Origin: DAISIK01 sp036822055
GTDB taxonomy: Bacteria > Verrucomicrobiota > Verrucomicrobiia > Opitutales > Puniceicoccaceae
Assembly: GCA_036822055.1 (NCBI GenBank)
Contig: DAISIK010000010.1
Coordinates: 13,834-77,833, forward strand
Length of the DNA: 64,000 nucleotides
Reading direction: 5' to 3'
In this document: one piece after another, positions 52,091 to 61,902 of the stretch
Position numbering within the stretch: the first letter of the stretch is position 1
Layout of the letters: each line of letters opens with the position of its first letter
Program-made: the position numbers and the translations under genes
Notes under the pieces: model-generated
What the model was told of the DNA's origin: nothing
Databases searched by the model: none
What the model saw: only the letters and a program-made list of their open reading frames with translations

Positions 52091-53470
52091 TTAGGCAGCA
52101 GGTCCTCTCTCGGGCAAGCGATTAGGATGGCCGATCCGGGTCCGCAGAAAGAACCGAATTGAAAGCACCCCTGCTGCAACCGTAAGGCCCACGGTCAGCC
52201 CCCACCACACTCCGATTGCTCCTTGCCCCCACTCCAGACCGAGGACCCAGCCCAATGGAAGGGCCAGGAACCAGTAGACCGCCACCGCAATGCCAGCCGG
52301 AGTCCGGACATCATCCATCCCCCGCAGGCCGGAGGCCGAGGTAATTTGGATTCCATCAGCGATCTGGAAGGTGGCGGCAATCACCAAAAGATGGACCGTC
52401 AGCTCCACTACCTCGAAATCATCGATAAAGAGCCATGCAATTTCGGTCCGGTAGATGTAGAAGAGGGTCGCGCTTAAACAGGCAAAAAGGGTCGCCATCA
52501 GCCAACCACCGAGAGCGATCACACGCAGACGTTCAACTTCCCCGGCGCCCCAGGCTTCTCCGATCCGTACGGTCAGAGCCATCCCGAGGCCCAAGGGGAC
52601 CATGAAAGAGGTTCCAGCACAGGTTATGGCGATCTGGTGCGCCGATAGGGCAGCCGCGCCGAGACTCCCAATCATCAATGTCGCCAGAACAAAGGCTCCC
52701 ACCTCCGAAAGTAGGTGGATTGCCGACGGCACCCCAACCTTGAGGAAATTGACTAACGCCCCCGGACCAAAACGCACCCACCACAATTTTGGCAACCAGG
52801 CCCCAAATTGAGGAGTCAGCCGAAAAACCCAGAGGGCAAGAACCGCCAGGGTAACCATCCTCGAGATCAAGGTTGCCAAACCAGCTCCATTCAAACCAAG
52901 GGCCGGGCTTCCCAAATTACCAAAGATCAACACCCAGTTCAAAAAGACATTCAAAACCACCCCGGCCGACAAGATCCCCAGCGGCCACCAGGGGCGGTTC
53001 ATCGCATCGGCAAAGTTCTTCAGGGCGATTCCCATCAGGCCGGGCCCCATCGAAAGGGCGAGGTAGTAAAAGTAGGTCGGTATCACCTCCAGAACCGCCT
53101 CATCCTGCCCGATCCATGGTAACATCGGCAGGACCAGAGCCACCATCCCCACGATCAGGATTCCGAGGATCAAAGAGAAAAAGATCCCGATCCTCAAAGC
53201 GGTTGCCGCTGCCTCGGGGGTCTTTCTCCCCCGCGCCTGGGCCACCCGTACCGAAACCGCGATCAAGAGACCGATCCCGAGCATCAGAGGCAGGTGCAAC
53301 ACCGAGTTTGCCAAGGCGCAGGCCGCCAACTCCTCCACCCCTACCCTCCCAATCATCAAGGTGTCAGCGAGCGCCAGGGCCATTTGGCTCAACTGACCGA
53401 CCACGAGCGGGAGGGCTAGAATCAGTGTCTGCCAGCTCTCAACCCAAAATCGCCCCCGTCCCTGCATCAA
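52091..53470 (-). CDS. MATE-family multidrug/cation exporter
   Basis: 459 residues with about 12 hydrophobic helices in two halves. LALPLVVGQLSQMALALADTLMIGRVGVEELAA is the typical first-helix region when read in pieces, and the second half repeats it (VGVPSAIHLLSEVGAFVLAT). Such proteins export drugs or small metabolites using Na+ or H+. It sits 9 bp upstream of galK and downstream of mlaD on the same strand. Confidence 0.92.
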   Translation of the reverse strand: MMQGRGRFWVESWQTLILALPLVVGQLSQMALALADTLMIGRVGVEELAACALANSVLHLPLMLGIGLLIAVSVRVAQARGRKTPEAAATALRIGIFFSLILGILIVGMVALVLPMLPWIGQDEAVLEVIPTYFYYLALSMGPGLMGIALKNFADAMNRPWWPLGILSAGVVLNVFLNWVLIFGNLGSPALGLNGAGLATLISRMVTLAVLALWVFRLTPQFGAWLPKLWWVRFGPGALVNFLKVGVPSAIHLLSEVGAFVLATLMIGSLGAAALSAHQIAITCAGTSFMVPLGLGMALTVRIGEAWGAGEVERLRVIALGGWLMATLFACLSATLFYIYRTEIAWLFIDDFEVVELTVHLLVIAATFQIADGIQITSASGLRGMDDVRTPAGIAVAVYWFLALPLGWVLGLEWGQGAIGVWWGLTVGLTVAAGVLSIRFFLRTRIGHPNRLPERGPAA

Positions 53471-53515
53471 AACTTAATCCGGGGGAATCCTCGCCTTGGC
53501 AAGGAGAAGTTACCT

Positions 53516-54523
53516 CTAGAAAAGGGCCCCCACTGCCACCCCCACCGCCGAGATCGGAGCCGAGTCGGAGAGACTGTCCAGGGTTCTGCCAGCTTTCCGC
53601 ACCACGCTGCGCACTTCGAGGTAGAGTTCCTCTTCGGTCAGCAGTTTGGTGATGGTTGACTCGGCCGTATTCAGCCGATCGGAAAATTCAGCAATATTTG
53701 CTATAACTTCGCCAAACTGACTCGCGATTTTTTCGTCGTAGATCAAGGCACCCAGGACTCCTGAGCCGGATCTCAAATCGGCAAATGCCTCTTTGGCTTC
53801 AGCAACCGCATGGTCGGCTGTGGTAAGTACCTTCTCTGCCTGGCGGGCTGCCTCGGTAAAAGCTGCGAGTGCCCCCTCAAGTTCTCTGTAAGCATCCTCG
53901 TCAAATATAAGTTTTCCGACCGTCCCTTCGCCACTGGAGATTTGGTCGCTGACTTTTCGGATATTTTTCAAAGTTTCGGTCAAATTTTCCCGATTTTCGG
54001 AGACCAGTTTTCCAAGGTTGGCAAACAATGAATCGCCATCATCATCCGACAGAATCGTTTGAATCCCGTCGAAAGCCCCGCCGAGACTTCCGGCCACTTC
54101 TCCGACCTGCTCAAGGGCCAGGTTGATGTCGAAACTCCTTCTAGTTTGGATAAAGGTTCTCGGCTCAATCGCCCGCGCGGACTCTCCCATGTTAACGCTG
54201 ATGTAGTTGGTCCCCAGGAGCCCAGCCATCTTGATCGTCGCCGTGGAGTCTGCCGGGATCTGGTACTTTGGATCGATCGACATCCTCGCAATCGCGTCGC
54301 GTCCTTCAAGCTCCGTCGAGGTCACCACTCCGATGATCACCCCCGACATCCGTACCTGATCTCCCCGCCGGAGCTGCAGCAAATCATCAAAGATAGCCTT
54401 TATCTCGTACCCATCCCCGCGCTCCTGAAGGTCCGATGTCAACGAATTGTAGGTCAGGAAAAGTAAGGCTGCTCCAAAGAGAAAAAATGCCCCTACACCT
54501 GCGTAGTTTTGTCCATCTTTCAT
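53516..54523 (-). CDS. mlaD: MlaD-like MCE-domain lipid-transport protein
   Basis: Membrane-anchored substrate-binding part of the phospholipid transport system. One transmembrane segment (about residues 8-26), an MCE domain (about 38-115, with YEIKAIFDDLLQLRRGDQVR and GVIIGVV, GLLGTNYISV), then a long helical region (about 140-300) typical of longer MCE proteins. It is the third gene of mlaE-mlaF-mlaD. No MlaC or MlaB gene follows; a MATE exporter does. Confidence 0.9.
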   Translation of the reverse strand: MKDGQNYAGVGAFFLFGAALLFLTYNSLTSDLQERGDGYEIKAIFDDLLQLRRGDQVRMSGVIIGVVTSTELEGRDAIARMSIDPKYQIPADSTATIKMAGLLGTNYISVNMGESARAIEPRTFIQTRRSFDINLALEQVGEVAGSLGGAFDGIQTILSDDDGDSLFANLGKLVSENRENLTETLKNIRKVSDQISSGEGTVGKLIFDEDAYRELEGALAAFTEAARQAEKVLTTADHAVAEAKEAFADLRSGSGVLGALIYDEKIASQFGEVIANIAEFSDRLNTAESTITKLLTEEELYLEVRSVVRKAGRTLDSLSDSAPISAVGVAVGALF

Positions 54524-54531
54524 AGTTGTAT

Positions 54532-55326
54532 CTAGGATTCTGAGAGGAGGCCAACACCCCGAAAGCGAGGCTTCTCAATGTTGATTTCAGGATTCAAAAA
54601 GCCGCGGATCTTCGGGTCTTCAAGCTCGAAGAGTCGGTCCCGCTTCTCCAGCGCTATCAGCTCCCCGTCCATCATCACCGCCACCCGATCCGGGATGCTA
54701 GCGGCCAGATCACGATCGTGGGAGACGATCAAGGTGGTTACATCCAACTCGTTCCGCACCGTGGCGATGATCTCGGCAATCGTGCTGGCCATGATTGGAT
54801 CAAGCTCGGATGTTGGTTCGTCGTACAGCACAATCTGCGGCTCCATTACCAAAGCTCGGGCAATTGCTACTCGCTTCTTCATCCCTCCACTAAGCTCAGC
54901 TGGTTTCTTGTTCACCGCCTTTTCCAGGGATAATATCTTCAGCGCGAAATGAACCTTTTCCCGGATCGTCCGCTCATTGCACAAACGATGCTCTCGAGGG
55001 TAGAACGCCAAATTATCATACACTGAGAGGCTGTTAAAAAGTCCCCCGGCCTGAAAAACCAGAGCGATTGCTACCTTCTCGCGGTTCTCCTTTTCAGCAT
55101 TGTCAAAACCACCGAGAAGCACTCTCCCAGAGGTTGGCTGGATCAGGCCAGCAATCGTCTTCAATAGTACCGATTTCCCCGACCCGCTCGGGCCCATGAT
55201 AACAAAAATTTCACCCTTCTCCACCTTCAGGGAGATGTCCTTGAGTACCTCAACTTTTCCAAAGGAATGCGAGACACCCTCCACCGAGAGGTCAACCGCT
55301 TCGCGATCTGCACAAAGAGAGGTCAT
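54532..55326 (-). CDS. mlaF: MlaF-like ABC transporter ATPase
   Basis: ATPase of the lipid transporter. Walker A GPSGSGKSVLLKTI, signature LSGGMKKRVAIARAL, Walker B IVLYDEPTSELDP and the switch His in IVSHDRD. 264 residues. Between mlaE (3 bp upstream) and mlaD (8 bp downstream). Confidence 0.94.
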   Translation of the reverse strand: MTSLCADREAVDLSVEGVSHSFGKVEVLKDISLKVEKGEIFVIMGPSGSGKSVLLKTIAGLIQPTSGRVLLGGFDNAEKENREKVAIALVFQAGGLFNSLSVYDNLAFYPREHRLCNERTIREKVHFALKILSLEKAVNKKPAELSGGMKKRVAIARALVMEPQIVLYDEPTSELDPIMASTIAEIIATVRNELDVTTLIVSHDRDLAASIPDRVAVMMDGELIALEKRDRLFELEDPKIRGFLNPEINIEKPRFRGVGLLSES

Positions 55327-55329
55327 GAA

Positions 55330-56085
55330 TTACATCAGGATCAGGGTTATGAAATAGTCTGCGAAGAGAATGAAGATCATGGAGAAGACAACTGCCCTTG
55401 TCACCGAGGTTCCAATCTCTCTCGGTCCACCCCGTGTCGACAGGCCTTCAACGCAGGAGATCAGAATCACCGCCAATCCAAAAATCTGCCCCTTGACCAA
55501 ACCGTCCATCAGATCGCTGGTTTCCGTGAATTCCTTCAGCGCCCGCCAGTATGCGTTCGGACTTACCGGGGCATTTTGCATCGTGGCGGCGATGATTTGT
55601 CCGCCAATCCACCCTACCAGAATGGCCATCAAGACCAGAAAGGGCATCAGACAAAAAATGGCGACCAACCGCGGCATCACCAGTAGCTTTACCGGCGAAA
55701 GATTCATCGTCTGGAGGGCATCAATCTCCTCGTAGACCTTCATCGAGGCCAGCTCCGCCGTTACCGCAGATCCCACCCGGCCAGCCAAAAGGAAGGCTGC
55801 CATCACTGGCCCCAACTCCCGCGCCAGGGAAAGCCCGATCAGGGCCCCCGCCAATTCCTCTGCCCCGACCCGCCCCAGGGTGAAACTGGTTTGCAGGGCC
55901 AGCACCGCTCCGATGAAAAAGCTCAAAATCGCAACAATCGGGAGGGTCCGGATGCTCATTTCGTAACCGTAGGAAAAAGTCCTCGGCAGCTGCCTCGGCA
56001 GCGAGGGAAGGTACTTCAGGCTCTGCACCCCGAGAACCACGTTCCTACCAACGCAGTTGAGGAATGCCATCAGAAATGAAACCAT
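55330..56085 (-). CDS. mlaE: MlaE-like ABC permease
   Basis: Inner-membrane permease of the MlaFEDB type: about five hydrophobic helices, with IGAVLALQTSFTLGRVGAEE, LARELGPVMAAFLLAGRVGSA and LASMKVYEEIDALQTM being the conserved core. 251 residues. First of the three mla genes, 15 bp after the symporter gene. Confidence 0.93.
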   Translation of the reverse strand: MVSFLMAFLNCVGRNVVLGVQSLKYLPSLPRQLPRTFSYGYEMSIRTLPIVAILSFFIGAVLALQTSFTLGRVGAEELAGALIGLSLARELGPVMAAFLLAGRVGSAVTAELASMKVYEEIDALQTMNLSPVKLLVMPRLVAIFCLMPFLVLMAILVGWIGGQIIAATMQNAPVSPNAYWRALKEFTETSDLMDGLVKGQIFGLAVILISCVEGLSTRGGPREIGTSVTRAVVFSMIFILFADYFITLILM

Positions 56086-56100
56086 CGGAAAACCCTCATC

Positions 56101-57645
56101 TTACGGTCCGCCTTCTGCAACGCCAATCTCTTCCGCTTTTTTCGATCGTGGGGACACCGCCAGCAAGAGCACGGTGAGGAGACTTGCGAGAAAGATCACC
56201 CAGGTCCAGGCGAGCGGAATCCACCCCAAACGCAGTTGTACCAACAGGAGGATCCCATATCCCAGCCCGCCCAACATGGATAACGTAACCATTTTTCCAC
56301 TACGCTTGGATTTTGCCGCCAGCCCAAAGCTGAATACCCCCAACATCGGACCGAGGGTCAACCCAGCCGTCTGAAAACCAAGCCAGAGAAGATTCTCCCC
56401 CGTGACCTTCTGGAGCAAATGAAAACCCATCGCCACCCCCCACAAAAGGATGATTGCCAACAGGACCACCCCACGCGGACTTTCCAAACTCCAGTACCCC
56501 CGGCCCGCTCTGTCCGCCCGGCCCCGGTACCGCTTCCCAAAATCCTGCCAAACTGAGGAGGAGAGCGCATTCATTGCCGAATCCAGACTCGACATCGCCG
56601 CCGCCAGGATCCCCGCAACCAATAGGCCCTTCAGGCCAGCCGGAGCATCGTTGAGGATGAAAAAGGCAAACTCTCGGTCGGGGAGCGTCTCCGGAGGGGT
56701 TCCAGAGTAAAATTGGTATAGCCCTGCCCCCACAAAAAGAAAAAGCCCTGCCACCGGAATCCCTAGCAAGCCGCTGAAAACAACGCTCCGCTTCGCCTCC
56801 TTGAGGGTTCGACAGCTCAATAGCCGCTGGGTTAGGTCCTGATCACAGCCGAGGGCCGCCACCGTCATGAAGAGCCCGTTGACAAAGGCGATCCAGAACC
56901 AACGGGCATCGCTCAGCACCGCCATCAATCCCCCCTCCGGGAGATCGAGGTGAAAGACCCGGAACTTTTCCTCCTCCAGCACCAAATCCCACCCCTGGGG
57001 AACTCCCAGTTCTCCGACCAGGTAAACCCCTGCCGCTATCCCGCCCGCAATAAAGACCGCCGCCTGCACCGCATCCGTCCGAATGACCGCCCGCAAACCT
57101 CCGAGCGAGGTGTAGGCAAAGGAGAGCAGGCAGAAGAGCGTCACTGCCAAGGGGATCGACCACGAAAAAAAATACCCGATGCCACCCGCAGCGAGGAGTA
57201 ACCGAACCCCCGAAGCGTTGAGTCGGGATACCAGAAAAAAAACCGCGCCGGTCTTTCTTGCCAGGGCATCAAACCTTTCTTCAAGCCAGGCGTAGGGCGT
57301 CTCACAGCGATTTTTATAGAAGGCTGGCAGAAAAATCCCGGCCACCACAAAGCGAGCTGCCATAGAGCCCAAGCCAAATTGCAGGTAGTGAAAATCACCT
57401 GCGAAGGCTACCGACGGGACGCCCAAAAAGGTTACTGCACTGATCTCAGTCGCAATCACCGAGAGCAACACAGCGACCGTCGACATTGATCGACCAGCCA
57501 GAAAAAACTCGGTTTTTTGACTATCAACCCTTCGGTAATGCCAACCGATCCAGAGAATCGAGCCAAAGTACAGTCCGAGGATTGTCCAATCGAGAAGCTG
57601 GAGACCGACTCCTCCCAATGCTTCCGCTGAACCCCCTCCCCTCAT
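56101..57645 (-). CDS. Sodium/solute symporter (SSS family)
   Basis: 514 residues with about 13 transmembrane helices. LAGRSMSTVAVLLSVIATEI and the YAWLEERFD segment place it in the SSS family (sugar, amino acid or sialate uptake with Na+). Substrate not determinable. It follows lepB by 7 bp on the same strand. Confidence 0.9.
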   Translation of the reverse strand: MRGGGSAEALGGVGLQLLDWTILGLYFGSILWIGWHYRRVDSQKTEFFLAGRSMSTVAVLLSVIATEISAVTFLGVPSVAFAGDFHYLQFGLGSMAARFVVAGIFLPAFYKNRCETPYAWLEERFDALARKTGAVFFLVSRLNASGVRLLLAAGGIGYFFSWSIPLAVTLFCLLSFAYTSLGGLRAVIRTDAVQAAVFIAGGIAAGVYLVGELGVPQGWDLVLEEEKFRVFHLDLPEGGLMAVLSDARWFWIAFVNGLFMTVAALGCDQDLTQRLLSCRTLKEAKRSVVFSGLLGIPVAGLFLFVGAGLYQFYSGTPPETLPDREFAFFILNDAPAGLKGLLVAGILAAAMSSLDSAMNALSSSVWQDFGKRYRGRADRAGRGYWSLESPRGVVLLAIILLWGVAMGFHLLQKVTGENLLWLGFQTAGLTLGPMLGVFSFGLAAKSKRSGKMVTLSMLGGLGYGILLLVQLRLGWIPLAWTWVIFLASLLTVLLLAVSPRSKKAEEIGVAEGGP

Positions 57646-57652
57646 CGCGGAG

Positions 57653-58936
57653 CTACTCAGAAATGCCCCACCGCTTGGTAAATGGATAGTAGATCAAAAT
57701 CGCGCGGCCGATTACCTCTTTCTCCGGTACGAAGCCAAAAACCCGACTATCAGCGCTATTGGGCGAGTTGTCCCCAAGCACGAAAAAGACCCCCGGAGGT
57801 ACCTGCATCGGTCGACCCTCCTTCAAATATAGGTGCCGCTCCTTAAGTGTGGTGTAGCCGCCATAGCCTTCCACCTGCTCGTAGTTGTTCAAAAATGCAT
57901 CCGCACCCTCCAGCAGCTCCCCATTCGAAAAAAGTTTGGGGTCTCGCAGCTCGAGTACGTCGCCTGGAGTCCCCACCAGTCGCTTGATGTAGTAACGATC
58001 CCCGAGATCCGGAATCTTGCCGGTGCGGAAAACCACCGGATCACCAGGCTTGGGTCGACGAAAGTGGTAGGTCATCCGGTCAACGAAGAGCGCGTCTCCA
58101 GAAAGGATCTCAAAATCAAGCACCGTCTCTCCGGCACTTGCTTGTTTGCCCAGAGCGAAGAAGTATAGGCCGTTGCCTGCCACCATGGGGCGCTGCCGGA
58201 GCGCCAGTTGTTGGATGTTTTCGCCAAACGAGAAGCCCGGCCGGTCAGGGAAAAAGGCCCGATTGTAGACCTCCGCCAAATCAGCGAACTCCAGGGGAAC
58301 TTTTACTTCGATTATCTGGCTCCCCACCCGAAGTAGCCCGATTTGCTTCTGTGCCGGTACCACCAGCCATTTGCGTCCGCGCCCGATGTCTACGACCGGG
58401 GAAAATCGTATGCGATTCTGCTGGCGCTCTTCGCGCACTCCCAGCCAAACCTCTCCATCCTGCTCCGCCCGATAGGTCAGGCGGCTGGATCCGAGGGTTA
58501 CCGTTCTGAAGATTTGTTCGACCGTTCCCGGACCTTCCTCCTCCGGGGCGGCGTACACTTCCACCTGCATCCCACTGTAGCTCGGATACATCGAATTAGT
58601 CGGGATGATGAAAGGCTGGAAGAAAAAGGTCCGGATCCCGATCACCACAATCGCCGCCACCACGATCGTCTCGATATTATCAGCCAGGCTCGTCTTCGGG
58701 TGAAAGGTTCCCCCGTGGCGTTGAAGCTTCTCGTCGAGGCCGGCTTCCAACGCCTTGAGCCGGTTCTCCGTCGCCTCGGGATCGACGAGGTAGGCGGCCA
58801 GGTTTTCCACTGCCAGATCAATGGCTTTAAGCTCATCCGGCGGAATCAGGTCGGAACGGTAGCGCTGCACCTTCTCGGCTTGGCTTAAAAGCTCAAGGGC
58901 ACCTTTGCGCAATTTTTTTGGCAGCGGAGATCTCAT
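57653..58936 (-). CDS. lepB: Signal peptidase I with large inserted domain
   Basis: Cleaves signal peptides at the outer face of the inner membrane. A membrane segment (about residues 88-110) precedes catalytic Ser115 (PTNSMYPSY); catalytic Lys318 is in DRYYIKRLVGTPGD; GDNSPNSADSR is the last conserved box. Ser and Lys are 203 residues apart, against about 55 in E. coli LepB, so about 150 residues are inserted between them. The 85-residue N-terminal part is helical and cytoplasmic. It follows lepA by 23 bp, a widely conserved order. Confidence 0.94.
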   Translation of the reverse strand: MRSPLPKKLRKGALELLSQAEKVQRYRSDLIPPDELKAIDLAVENLAAYLVDPEATENRLKALEAGLDEKLQRHGGTFHPKTSLADNIETIVVAAIVVIGIRTFFFQPFIIPTNSMYPSYSGMQVEVYAAPEEEGPGTVEQIFRTVTLGSSRLTYRAEQDGEVWLGVREERQQNRIRFSPVVDIGRGRKWLVVPAQKQIGLLRVGSQIIEVKVPLEFADLAEVYNRAFFPDRPGFSFGENIQQLALRQRPMVAGNGLYFFALGKQASAGETVLDFEILSGDALFVDRMTYHFRRPKPGDPVVFRTGKIPDLGDRYYIKRLVGTPGDVLELRDPKLFSNGELLEGADAFLNNYEQVEGYGGYTTLKERHLYLKEGRPMQVPPGVFFVLGDNSPNSADSRVFGFVPEKEVIGRAILIYYPFTKRWGISE

Positions 58937-58959
58937 TGTTTCGTTATGGGGCCGTATTC

Positions 58960-60759
58960 CTAGTGGGTGTTTTTAAGAACGTTGATGAAGGCATCCTGCG
59001 GAATCGAAACCGATCCTATCTGTTTCATCCGCTTCTTTCCTTCCTTTTGCTTCTCGAGCAGCTTCCGCTTCCGCGTAATGTCGCCCCCGTAGCATTTTGC
59101 CGTCACATCCTTCCTCATCGCGCTGATCGTCTCCCGGGCCACCACCCTTCCGTTCACCGCTGCCTGGATGGCCACCTTGAAGAGCTGTTTGGGAAGTAGT
59201 TCCTTCAGCTTCTCACAAAGGATTCGACCCCTCGCCTCCGCCTTGGCCGTATGCACGATCGACGAGAATGCCTCGATCTTGTCCCCGTTCACCAGAATAT
59301 CCAGCTTGACCAGCTGGGCCTCCTGATAGGCCGCAATTTCATAGTCCATACTGCCATAGCCATGGGTCATGCTCTTCAGCCGATCATTAAAATCCACCAG
59401 GATTTCATTCAATGGAAGGGTCGCACTGAGCATCACTCGGCTCGCGTCAATCGATTCAGTGTGGTCGCAGTATCCGCGCTTTTCCGCAATCAAGGCGAGG
59501 ATGTCTCCAATGCACTCATTCGGGGTGTGAATGGTTGCTCGAATCGTTGGCTCAAAGATTTTTTCAATCTCCGATGGGTCGGGCAACATGACCGGATTCT
59601 CCAGCTCCATCTCCTCCCCGTCGGTCCGCTCCAACCGGTAGACAACACTTGGATAGGTGGAAATGATATCGAGTTCATACTCTCTCCGGATCCGCTCCTG
59701 AACGATCTCCATGTGCAGCAATCCCAGGAAACCGCACCGGAAGCCAAAGCCGAGCGCTACCGAGTTTTCAGCCTGGAAAGTCAGGGCCGAATCGTTGAGC
59801 CGCAGCCGACCCATCGCCGCCTTCAGTTTTTCATAGTCGCTTGTATCCAGAGGATAGATACCGCTAAAAACCATTGGCCGCACCTCCTTGTAGCCCGGCA
59901 ACATTTCAGTCGCCCGATTCGAAGGTCTCGTAATGGTGTCCCCGATTTTTACTTCGGAAACCTCCCGAATCGCCGTCACAATGTAGCCCACCATCCCGGC
60001 GGTTAGGGCCGCCACCGGTTTCATGGCCGGGGAAAACACCCCGACTTCCTTGGCTTGGCTCTTCTCCCCGCTCGACATCATTTCAATCACCTCGCTCGCC
60101 TTGATCGATCCGGAGAACACCCTCACAAAACAGATCACCCCTTTGTAAGTGTCGAAGATACAATCGAAAATCAGCACCCGGGTTCCCTCCACCTCCGTCC
60201 AGCGCGGAGCGGGTAGCCGGGTTACCACCGACTCTAAGATCGCTTCAATCCCGATCCCGGCCTTCGCGCTGGCGAGAACCGCTTCATCTGCCGGGATTGC
60301 CAGAACGTCCTCAATCTGCTCCTTGATCCGGTCGGGATCGGCACTGGGTAGGTCGATCTTGTTAATCACCGGAATGATCACCAGGTTCTGCCCAAAGGCT
60401 AAATGCGCATTTGCGACCGTCTGGGCCTCAATTCCCTGCGCTGCATCGATCAGTAAGAGCGCCCCCTCGCAAGCAGCCAGGCTCCGGGAAACTTCGTACG
60501 AAAAATCAACGTGCCCCGGGGTATCAATCAGGTTAAAAAGATACTCCTCCCCATCCTTTTGATAGAGCATGGACACTGGATGGCTTTTGATCGTGATGCC
60601 GCGCTCGCGCTCCAGATCCATAGAGTCGAGAAGCTGCTCCTTCATGTTCCGTTGGTCAACCGTCTGGGTGCTCTCCAGCAACCGATCCGAGAGGGTCGTT
60701 TTTCCGTGGTCCACATGAGCAATGATGCAGAAATTCCGAGTGTTTTGAATCGAAGCCAT
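58960..60759 (-). CDS. lepA: Elongation factor 4 (LepA)
   Basis: Ribosome back-translocating GTPase. G1 AHVDHGKTTLSDRLLE, DTPGHVDFSYEV, NKIDLPSAD and the LepA-specific C-terminal domain (MRKDVTAKCYGGDITRK) are all present. 599 residues. Its ATG shares one base with the fabD stop (TGATG), and lepB follows. Confidence 0.97.
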   Translation of the reverse strand: MASIQNTRNFCIIAHVDHGKTTLSDRLLESTQTVDQRNMKEQLLDSMDLERERGITIKSHPVSMLYQKDGEEYLFNLIDTPGHVDFSYEVSRSLAACEGALLLIDAAQGIEAQTVANAHLAFGQNLVIIPVINKIDLPSADPDRIKEQIEDVLAIPADEAVLASAKAGIGIEAILESVVTRLPAPRWTEVEGTRVLIFDCIFDTYKGVICFVRVFSGSIKASEVIEMMSSGEKSQAKEVGVFSPAMKPVAALTAGMVGYIVTAIREVSEVKIGDTITRPSNRATEMLPGYKEVRPMVFSGIYPLDTSDYEKLKAAMGRLRLNDSALTFQAENSVALGFGFRCGFLGLLHMEIVQERIRREYELDIISTYPSVVYRLERTDGEEMELENPVMLPDPSEIEKIFEPTIRATIHTPNECIGDILALIAEKRGYCDHTESIDASRVMLSATLPLNEILVDFNDRLKSMTHGYGSMDYEIAAYQEAQLVKLDILVNGDKIEAFSSIVHTAKAEARGRILCEKLKELLPKQLFKVAIQAAVNGRVVARETISAMRKDVTAKCYGGDITRKRKLLEKQKEGKKRMKQIGSVSIPQDAFINVLKNTH

Positions 60760-61670
60760 CAGTCGTTAAAGTCTTCTGCCTCCGCATAGGAACGAACCGC
60801 CCAACCCTTCTCCGTCCGGCGACAGAGTCCGGCCAAAACCTTACCCGGCCCGCATTCGATAAAATCGCTCAGACCCTGTTCAGCCGCCATGGCCCTTAAA
60901 CAGGACTCAAAACGAACCGAACCGACGATTTGCGCCTCCAGCAACTCCCGAACCAAGCCCGGCTCCTCAATCCTTGCTCCCGTCACATTGGCGTAAACCG
61001 GAAAACGAGGCTCGCCGATCCCCGTTGCCTCAAGGACCCCCGCAAATCGCTCCCGCGCGGTCTCCATCAAACGGCTGTGGTATGCCCCGCCTACCTTTAA
61101 AAGCTTAACCAGCTTGAATCCGCGATCCTTGCCCACCTCAACGGCGGCCTCCACCCGGGTTCGTTCTCCCGACACTACCGTCTGGCCCGGACAATTGAGG
61201 TTGGCGATCTCGATATCGAAGTCCGCGCAAATCTGCTCCAGCTCCGAAAACTCACCTCCGATAAAGCTCGCCATCGCTCCGTCCGTATTCTCGCAAGCTT
61301 CCTGCATCAGGCGACCGCGTTCGGCCACCAGCCTCAAGCCGGTTGAAAAGTCAAAAATCCCAGCCGCTGTCATGGCCGTCAGCTCACCGAGACTGAGACC
61401 AGCCGCCCCACCCGGCTCGCCGAGCTTTCCAGCCTCCTCCAACATGCGGAACACCACATAGCCGTGAACGAAAAGCGCTGGCTGGCAGAATCGAGTCTCC
61501 GTCAACGCAGCCTCGGGCCCTTCAAAAGAAACCTTCGAAACCTCCCAACCAAGCACCGCATCGGCCTCCGCATAGAGCTCCGCAGCCAGCTTGCTGCGCT
61601 TCACCAGGGTCGATCCCATCCCCACCACCTGGGCACCCTGCCCCGAAAATAATAATCCAACGCTACTCAT
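60759..61670 (-). CDS. fabD: Malonyl-CoA:ACP transacylase
   Basis: Loads malonate on acyl carrier protein for fatty acid synthesis. GLLFSGQGAQVVGMG, the nucleophile Ser in GLSLGELTA, and the His in VGGAYHSRLM are present; NCPGQTVVSGER is typical. 303 residues. Not accompanied by other fab genes, but coupled to lepA. Confidence 0.95.
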   Translation of the reverse strand: MSSVGLLFSGQGAQVVGMGSTLVKRSKLAAELYAEADAVLGWEVSKVSFEGPEAALTETRFCQPALFVHGYVVFRMLEEAGKLGEPGGAAGLSLGELTAMTAAGIFDFSTGLRLVAERGRLMQEACENTDGAMASFIGGEFSELEQICADFDIEIANLNCPGQTVVSGERTRVEAAVEVGKDRGFKLVKLLKVGGAYHSRLMETARERFAGVLEATGIGEPRFPVYANVTGARIEEPGLVRELLEAQIVGSVRFESCLRAMAAEQGLSDFIECGPGKVLAGLCRRTEKGWAVRSYAEAEDFND

Positions 61671-61752
61671 TTAGAAACCCCATAGCAGAGAGTCTCAAAC
61701 TCAACAGGTCAACACATCTGCCAACATGCTTATCCGCCCCGCAAAAGCAGAA

Positions 61753-61902
61753 CTATTTGGTCAACCTCGTCCTCCGGCACTTCTCCGAACAGTACCGAAC
61801 CTCTTCCCAGCATCGCGCCCATTTTTTTCGCCAGGAAAAGGGTCTTCCGCAAACCGGACAAATTTTCTCTGGTAAATCACGCTTCTGCTGCCTCCGACCC
61901 AT
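61753..61902 (-). CDS. DUF2256-type zinc-ribbon peptide
   Basis: A 49-residue protein: KICPVCGRPFSWRKKWARCW followed by YCSEKCRR, giving a four-cysteine zinc site, which matches the DUF2256 pattern. Function unknown. It starts at ATG 61902, inside the last 26 bp of pgsA, and so is probably coupled to it; the frame is open further upstream within pgsA but only this start gives the family protein. Confidence 0.82.
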   Translation of the reverse strand: MGRRQQKRDLPEKICPVCGRPFSWRKKWARCWEEVRYCSEKCRRTRLTK

